Source of the DNA: Nevskiales bacterium
GTDB taxonomy: Bacteria > Pseudomonadota > Gammaproteobacteria > Nevskiales > Nevskiaceae
Assembly (NCBI GenBank): GCA_028698335.1
Contig: JAQVDP010000001.1
Coordinates: 186,001 to 250,000 of the forward strand
Direction: 5' to 3'
Length of the DNA: 64,000 nucleotides
Part shown: positions 60,101-64,000 of the stretch, piece after piece
Layout of the letters: the number at the start of each line of letters is the position of its first letter
Numbering within the stretch: the first letter of the stretch is position 1
The notes under the pieces: model-generated
Told to the model about the DNA's origin: nothing
Database searches by the model: none
What the model saw: the letters and a program-made list of their open reading frames with translations, nothing else
Program-made: the position numbers and the translations under genes

Positions 60101-60340
60101 AGTCGGGCGGGGTCAAGACGGAGTCTCCGCCGCCGGACTGCGGCAATCCGGGATCCGGATCGCGACTGTTCCTTATATCTATAGGTCGTATCGCCGGACC
60201 GCTTGCGGTCCGCCGCAGCGGCGATTCACACCACGCATTCCGGCGCCCGCCGCCCGATGCGCGCGCGCGTGCGCACACGCACGGGGCAGTCTGTTGCCGG
60301 ATTGTCTGCGGCGCTGCCCGCAATCGGTGCAAACCGGGCC

Positions 60341-61069
60341 CTACAGAATCTGGCCGATATCGATCACCGCGCGCGCGGCATCGCCGATGCGGATCTTGCG
60401 ATCCATCGCGATCTTGCGCAGCAACTCGAAGGCCTGCTGTTCGTCGAGTCCGCGACGCTCCATCAGCATCAGTTTGGCGCGATCGACATCGCAACGATCG
60501 GCGAGTTGCGCCCGGGTCTTGCGCAACTCCTGCTTCAGGGCCTGATGTTCCTCGAAGTGCACGATCGCGACCTCGAGCAGCGATTTGAGGCGCGTCGGCT
60601 GCAGCCCGTCGACCACATAGGCGCTGACGCCGGCCGCGATCGATCGCCGGATGGTGTCGGGATCACTCTGCAGCGCCGACAGCACCACCGGGCGCGGGCG
60701 ATCGCGATTGATCTGGCCGATCGACTCGAGCGTGTCGCGACTCGGCGCGTCGACGTCGATCAGGATCACGTCGGGCTTGTGGCGCGCGACCGCAAGCAGC
60801 AGGTCGGCGCAGCCGGAAATGCGCGCGGCGACACAGTGGCCGGCACCCTCCAGCGCCAGCTGCAGCTCGCCGAGATCGCGCATCCCCTCGTCCACGATCA
60901 TCACCCGCAGCGCCTTGGCCGGGCGCTGGCGCCGCGGCCCCGCGGCGGCGCGGCCGTCGTGGGACACGACGCCACGCCGGCGGGCGTCGTCCTCGTCAGG
61001 ACCGTCTTTCACGGGGGTGCGTGGCATTGCCTGTGGGTGTTCCGGCGGCACGACTCTCACGCATCGCAC
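60341..61069 (-). CDS. NasT-like ANTAR response regulator (second paralogue)
   Basis: About 242 aa from a GTG at 61069 behind AGGAGG; GTG 61060 and ATG 61027 are alternatives. A ~50-residue charged N-terminal extension precedes a receiver (RVMIVDEGMRDLGELQLAL ... ILIDVDAPSRDTLESIGQINRDRPRPVV) and a C-terminal ANTAR domain (about 185-242: TRAQLADRCDVDRAKLMLME, AFELLRKIAMDRKIRIGDAA). ANTAR domains bind paired hexaloop hairpins in nascent RNA. It is highly similar to the neighbouring NasT but differs in the ANTAR helix (AKLMLM against AKGVLM). It starts 10 nt after the porin stop, so it lies under the porin leader. Confidence 0.88.
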   Translation of the reverse strand: MRCVRVVPPEHPQAMPRTPVKDGPDEDDARRRGVVSHDGRAAAGPRRQRPAKALRVMIVDEGMRDLGELQLALEGAGHCVAARISGCADLLLAVARHKPDVILIDVDAPSRDTLESIGQINRDRPRPVVLSALQSDPDTIRRSIAAGVSAYVVDGLQPTRLKSLLEVAIVHFEEHQALKQELRKTRAQLADRCDVDRAKLMLMERRGLDEQQAFELLRKIAMDRKIRIGDAARAVIDIGQIL

Positions 61070-61079
61070 CGCTCCTCCT

Positions 61080-62267
61080 TCAAAGTTGATATTCGAGCTG
61101 GAGCCAGACCTTGTCGGTATCGACACCAAACCCGTCGGCGTCGTAGCGCGCCGCCTTGATCAGGCCCGCCAGACCACGCATCAGCGGGGCACCGATACAG
61201 ACGTCGATTTCCGATCCGTAGTCGTTGCCCGCTGCCCGCGACCGGGCGGCCTCGAACACATGATACGTCGCACCGAGCTTGACCGCCCCGAACTTTGCGT
61301 CAGCCGCCAGGTACCGGTCGTTGACGCCGTCGGCAGGGGTGTTCAGGAATACGTCGGCCCAGCCCTGGAACGCATGCTTGGTCGCCAGTGGCGTCTGCAC
61401 CGAAAACGCGCCGGCATCGCTGCCGAGGCGTTCGCCCCCGAGACGCAGCGTCAGCGGCCGCAGCACGGCACTCAGCTCGATCAGGCGATAGGACGCCGAG
61501 TGGTCCGCCGCGGCGGTGCGCGCCGACTGCCTGGCGTATTCCCCGGTCCAGCCCAGGCGCAGACCCGGACCGAAATCCGCCGTACCGCTCGCCCGCAGGC
61601 CGGTGGTGAGCAGATCGGTGGCACCGGCCGCGTCGAAATCCAGATCGTCCGCGTAAGCGACAAAGCTCAGCGCCGGGTGCGGCTGCCAGCGCAGGTGATT
61701 GAGCCAGCCGCGCAGCTCGACGGTATCGCCCTTGATGGTCTGCACACGACTCAGATAGGCGCTGTCGAACGACCAGGCCGGTGCACCGGCATACCGCAGG
61801 AACAGGCCGTCGAAGGTCTGCTCGTTCTGGCGCCAGCCGACGTTGCCGACCCAGCGTGCGTTGTCGAGGATCAGGCGCTGGCGTCCGATCGTCGCGCGCC
61901 AGCCGCTGCGCGTGGCGCTCAGCCCGAACTGGTTGACCTCGCTTCCGGTCGGGTCGGCGACGACGGAGGCCCCCGCGGTTTCGGGTGCGTAGTCGTCGGT
62001 CAGCGCCGCGACGGATTCGAACTCGACGAAGCCGCTGAGGTGTCGCCAGCTCGGGCTGCGATATCCCAGCCGCGTCCTCAGCGTCAGCGCCTCGGCCGCA
62101 TCGAGCGTGTTGTCCTGGTCCACCGTCTCGTAGCGCAGGCGCAGATTCAGCGCGGCCTGTCCGGCGGGCGCGGCGGGCGCGGCGAGACTGACGCCCAGGC
62201 TGGACAACGCCAGCACTGCCGCCACCAGGCGACGGCTGCCGCGACGACTCGGCAAATACAGCTTCAT
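61080..62267 (-). CDS. Alginate-export-family outer-membrane porin
   Basis: 395 aa from the ATG at 62267 (GAGGAG 9 nt upstream). Signal peptide (RRLVAAVLALSSLGVSLAAP) and an AlgE-like barrel: NLRLRYETVDQDNTLDAAEALTL, RTRLGYRSPSWRHLSGFVEFES, ATIGRQRLILDNARWVGNVGWRQ, and a C-terminal aromatic strand (KVWLQLEYQL). Porins of this family often adjoin nitrate-assimilation genes and may serve uptake of small anions or sugars, not alginate export; no alginate genes are here. Divergent from nasTS; shares a transcript with the NasT-like gene. Confidence 0.88.
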   Translation of the reverse strand: MKLYLPSRRGSRRLVAAVLALSSLGVSLAAPAAPAGQAALNLRLRYETVDQDNTLDAAEALTLRTRLGYRSPSWRHLSGFVEFESVAALTDDYAPETAGASVVADPTGSEVNQFGLSATRSGWRATIGRQRLILDNARWVGNVGWRQNEQTFDGLFLRYAGAPAWSFDSAYLSRVQTIKGDTVELRGWLNHLRWQPHPALSFVAYADDLDFDAAGATDLLTTGLRASGTADFGPGLRLGWTGEYARQSARTAAADHSASYRLIELSAVLRPLTLRLGGERLGSDAGAFSVQTPLATKHAFQGWADVFLNTPADGVNDRYLAADAKFGAVKLGATYHVFEAARSRAAGNDYGSEIDVCIGAPLMRGLAGLIKAARYDADGFGVDTDKVWLQLEYQL

Positions 62268-62318
62268 GGATCGGAACTCCTCATACGTTTGATGGGTGAT
62301 GAAGCCGAACCACGGGCC

Positions 62319-62425
62319 AAAAAAAAGTCCGCCCAAGCGCGCAGGCTCGGCGGACGGCTCTCGTTTTGCGGGCACGAAAAAGGCGTCGCCGAACCGTTTG
62401 CACGGTCAGGTGGACGCCTTTGTCC
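62319..62425 (-). promoter_or_regulatory. Attenuator leader of porin gene (diverged ANTAR type)
   Basis: P1 at 62412-62425: GGAC/GUCC stem with hexaloop AAAGGC (A1, G4). A first terminator-like hairpin overlaps it (GGCGTC 62413-62418 region with GACGCC 62382-62387, five T at 62377-62381). The main terminator is 62327-62355 (GTCCGCC/GGGCGGAC) with eight T at 62319-62326, 52 nt before the ATG. I do not find the GGAU-N6-GUCC P2 hairpin of the other leaders; AGAGCC precedes GTCC but the 5' arm is absent. Confidence 0.65.
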
Positions 62426-62520
62426 CAGATTCGATTGATGGATCGTTTGCGGGCGGCGGCGCGGTCTCGCCATTGAGTCCCACCGTCACGGTGGCGTGGC
62501 GCGCAGCCCGCCGGACATCA

Positions 62521-62536
62521 CGCAATGCCCGTGCCA
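62521..62536 (-). promoter_or_regulatory. Sigma-54 promoter of porin gene
   Basis: TGGCACGGGCATTGCG on the minus strand, GG-N10-GC spacing; expected start near 62511, about 86 nt before P1. Confidence 0.8.
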
Positions 62537-62582
62537 ACGGGAGCCCGGCACCCCCGCATTTTCCCGCATGGAATTCGGGACT

Positions 62583-62600
62583 TATACCCCAATGGGTATA
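62583..62600. promoter_or_regulatory. 18-bp palindrome between divergent porin and nasT promoters
   Basis: TATACCC-CAAT-GGGTATA, perfect 7-bp arms, 46 bp upstream of the porin sigma-54 element and 60 bp upstream of the nasT one. It is the most AT-rich symmetric site in the gap and probably binds a regulator; which one is unknown. Confidence 0.5.
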
Positions 62601-62660
62601 TGGCGGAGGGGCATGCAGCGCGTTGTCGCGGCGGCGGCGGCGGCCGGTCACGACGTGCAG

Positions 62661-62674
62661 GGCACAGTATTTGC
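62661..62674 (+). promoter_or_regulatory. nasT: Sigma-54 promoter of nasTS
   Basis: GGCACAGTATTTGC on the plus strand with GG-N10-GC spacing (preceding base G instead of T). Expected start near 62686, 37 nt before the nasT ATG, with no attenuator between. Confidence 0.72.
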
Positions 62675-62722
62675 GTAGCGGCAAACCAAGCACTTCCCGA
62701 TCCAACGGTAGCCGCTGAACCT

Positions 62723-63292
62723 ATGCGTGTGATGCTCGTCGATGATGACTACGGCCGGATGGCGCTGTTGCGCCAGGCGCTGCTGTCCGGCGGCAACGAA
62801 GTCGTTGCGCAGCTGTCTCCGGCCGACGACCTGCTGCACGCGGTCTCGCAGTGCCAGCCCGATGTGATCCTGATCGAAGTCGACTCGCCCAGCCGCGACA
62901 CGCTCGAATCGCTGGGCCAGATCAACCGCGATCGGCCCCGTCCGATCGTGCTGTTCGCGTCGCAGAGCGACGCGGACACCGCACGCCGTGCCATGCGCGC
63001 GGGTGTCAGTGCCTATGTGGTCGACGGCATGTCGTCGTCGCGCCTGAAGTCGGTGATCGACGTTGCGATCGCGCGCTTCGACGAACATCAGGCACTGCGC
63101 AAGGAACTGGCTGAAACCAAAACCCGGCTTGCCGATCGCCGCGATGTCGATCGCGCCAAGGGCGTGCTCATGCAGCGCCGCAAGCTGACCGAAACCGAGG
63201 CCTATGAGCTGTTGCGTAAGATGGCCATGGACCGAAACGTCAAGATCGGCGATGCCGCGCGTTCGCTGCTGGCCGCCGCGGAGTTGCTGTGA
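62723..63292 (+). CDS. nasT: NasT-type ANTAR antiterminator
   Basis: 189 aa, the normal NasT length. Starts MRVMLVDDDYGRMALLRQAL; receiver-like domain (1-120, IEVDSPSRDTLESLGQINRDRPRPIVLFASQ), a coiled linker (FDEHQALRKELAETKTRLADR) and a C-terminal ANTAR domain (about 130-189, DVDRAKGVLMQRRKLTETEAYELLRKMAMDRN). In NasST systems NasT is held inactive by NasS and released by nitrate or nitrite; it then binds leader hairpins and prevents termination. Overlaps nasS by 4 nt (GTGA). Controlled by its own sigma-54 element; likely the factor acting on the five leaders in this window. Confidence 0.93.
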   Translation: MRVMLVDDDYGRMALLRQALLSGGNEVVAQLSPADDLLHAVSQCQPDVILIEVDSPSRDTLESLGQINRDRPRPIVLFASQSDADTARRAMRAGVSAYVVDGMSSSRLKSVIDVAIARFDEHQALRKELAETKTRLADRRDVDRAKGVLMQRRKLTETEAYELLRKMAMDRNVKIGDAARSLLAAAELL

Positions 63293-64000
63293 ACGTGAAC
63301 ACGACGAGCGCAGGGCTGGAGAAGAAGCGGCTCCAGATCGGCATCATTCCGCTGGTCGACGCCGCACCGATCATCGTTGCGCGCGACAAGGGCTTCTTCG
63401 AACGCCACGGGCTGCACGTCGACATCAGTGTCGAAGCCTCGTGGGCCAGCATCCGCGACAAGGTCGTCGCCGGCATGCTCGACGGCGCGCAGATGCTCGC
63501 GCCGATGCCGCTGGCGGCGACGCTGGGCGTCGACGGCATCGGTACGCCGATGCTCACGGCGCTGTCCCTGAATCTCAACGGCAACTCCATTGCGGTTTCG
63601 GAAGGCGTCTACCGCGCGATGAGGCTGACGCGGCGCGAGCCGGTCAGCGCGGGCCGCGCGCTCAAGGCGCTGCTCGAGCACGACCGCATCGACGGCCGCA
63701 AGCCGCGCGTGTTCGCACACGTGTTTCCGTTTTCGACGCACCACTACGAACTGCGCTACTGGCTTGCGGCCAGCGGCATCGATCCCGATCGCGACCTGCG
63801 CCTCGAGGTCGTGCCGCCGCAGCTGGTGGTCCAGCACCTGCGCGACGGCCGCATCGACGGGTTCTGCGCGGGCGCGCCGTGGGGCGCCGTTGCGGAACTG
63901 GCCGGCGTCGGCCAGCGCATCGTCAACACCCATCAGATCTGGAACAACAGCCCGGAGAAGGTCTTCGGCGTCACCCGCGAATGGGCCGACGCGCATCCGC
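63289..64000 (+). CDS. nasS: NasS, nitrate/nitrite-sensing NrtA-like protein (3' end outside window)
   Basis: 237 codons visible from a GTG at 63289 overlapping the nasT stop. No signal peptide, so cytoplasmic, which distinguishes NasS from the periplasmic transporter component NrtA/NasF. Family features: LQIGIIPLVDAAPIIVARDKGFFERHGL, LGAQ-type DGAQMLAPMPLAATLGVDG, LNLNGNSIAVS, FPFSTHHYELRYWLAASGID, GRIDGFCAGAPWG. It binds nitrate/nitrite and sequesters NasT when the ligand is absent. Nitrate-assimilation genes probably follow outside the window. Confidence 0.92.
   Translation, partial: MNVNTTSAGLEKKRLQIGIIPLVDAAPIIVARDKGFFERHGLHVDISVEASWASIRDKVVAGMLDGAQMLAPMPLAATLGVDGIGTPMLTALSLNLNGNSIAVSEGVYRAMRLTRREPVSAGRALKALLEHDRIDGRKPRVFAHVFPFSTHHYELRYWLAASGIDPDRDLRLEVVPPQLVVQHLRDGRIDGFCAGAPWGAVAELAGVGQRIVNTHQIWNNSPEKVFGVTREWADAHP

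Larger units (their letters stand above)
58350..60106. repeat. 1757-bp direct repeat, copy B
   Basis: Second copy of 46603-48359, same orientation. Right border: copy A continues CGGAATC, copy B GCGGGGT. Left border: copy A preceded by GCGAT, copy B by GTTGA. The sequences diverge completely outside, so the flanks are unrelated. Confidence 0.95.

Noticed and set aside
46603-60106. The duplication as an insertion sequence or composite transposon
   Set aside because: No transposase, terminal inverted repeats or target-site duplications at the four borders; the repeat contains only a promoter, leader and two structural genes.
60998-61064. 22-codon ATG frame directly behind AGGAGG before the second ANTAR gene
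   Set aside because: It has the better ribosome spacing but is out of frame and ends soon; the conserved receiver/ANTAR frame starts from a nearby GTG. A leader peptide is possible but unsupported.
61080-62267. Alginate biosynthesis/export as the role of the porin
   Set aside because: The family name fits the barrel, but no alginate genes are present and the setting is nitrate regulation.
62583-62600. Palindrome as a NarL site (7-2-7 heptamers)
   Set aside because: The two half-sites abut without the 2-bp gap and only partly match TACYYMT; left as an unassigned operator.
1-64000. tRNA, rRNA, riboswitch or phage integrase genes
   Set aside because: Read both strands for cloverleaf ends, rRNA-like sequence and integrase motifs; none could be supported.

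Overview
The window is high-GC DNA, densely coded on both strands, from a gammaproteobacterium. The housekeeping order hemF-tsaC-topA-smg-dprA-lysM against def-fmt, then rsmB, trkA-trkH and thrB, is the familiar gammaproteobacterial one. The lysine-rich TopA tail, exosortase, many lipoproteins and OmpA/DUF3034-type envelope proteins suggest a Nevskiales/Salinisphaerales-like lineage; that placement is an inference. No rRNA, tRNA, CRISPR array or transposase was seen.

Layout. 1-8.5 kb: haem synthesis (partial hemF), tRNA t6A synthesis (tsaC), topA, smg, dprA, a LysM lipoprotein, and divergent def-fmt. 8.5-21.8 kb: accessory block with a MASE1/CHASE/PAS/GGDEF/EAL receptor, an SH3 protein, a CocE-type hydrolase, and an exosortase with its VIT/vWA target and a two-component pair. 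21.8-26.3 kb: rsmB, a secreted vWA protein and a membrane protein. 26.3-39.3 kb: csaA, then two overlapping lipoprotein genes (965 aa and 2713 aa), both with ceramidase-like domains, divergent from an AraC-type regulator. 39.5-46.2 kb: trkA-trkH, thrB, a small lipoprotein, an MFS transporter and a glycosyltransferase.

46.6-64 kb is the most striking part. It carries nasT-nasS (ANTAR antiterminator and nitrate/nitrite-binding sensor), a second NasT-like gene, an alginate-export-type porin, two identical copies (1757 bp, 11,747 bp apart) of a unit encoding a DUF3034 outer-membrane protein and an exported truncated haemoglobin, a flavin-binding/PepSY pair, an envelope TPR-lipoprotein operon and an OmpA-cupredoxin fusion. 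Five transcription units share one control layout: a sigma-54 -24/-12 element (TGGCAC-N5-TTGC), then a leader with small hexaloop hairpins of the ANTAR-target type, then an intrinsic terminator about 35-100 nt before the first start codon. nasTS has its own sigma-54 element but no attenuator. The simplest reading is a nitrogen-controlled, NasS-NasT antitermination regulon extended from nitrate assimilation to haemoglobin and envelope/electron-transfer proteins.
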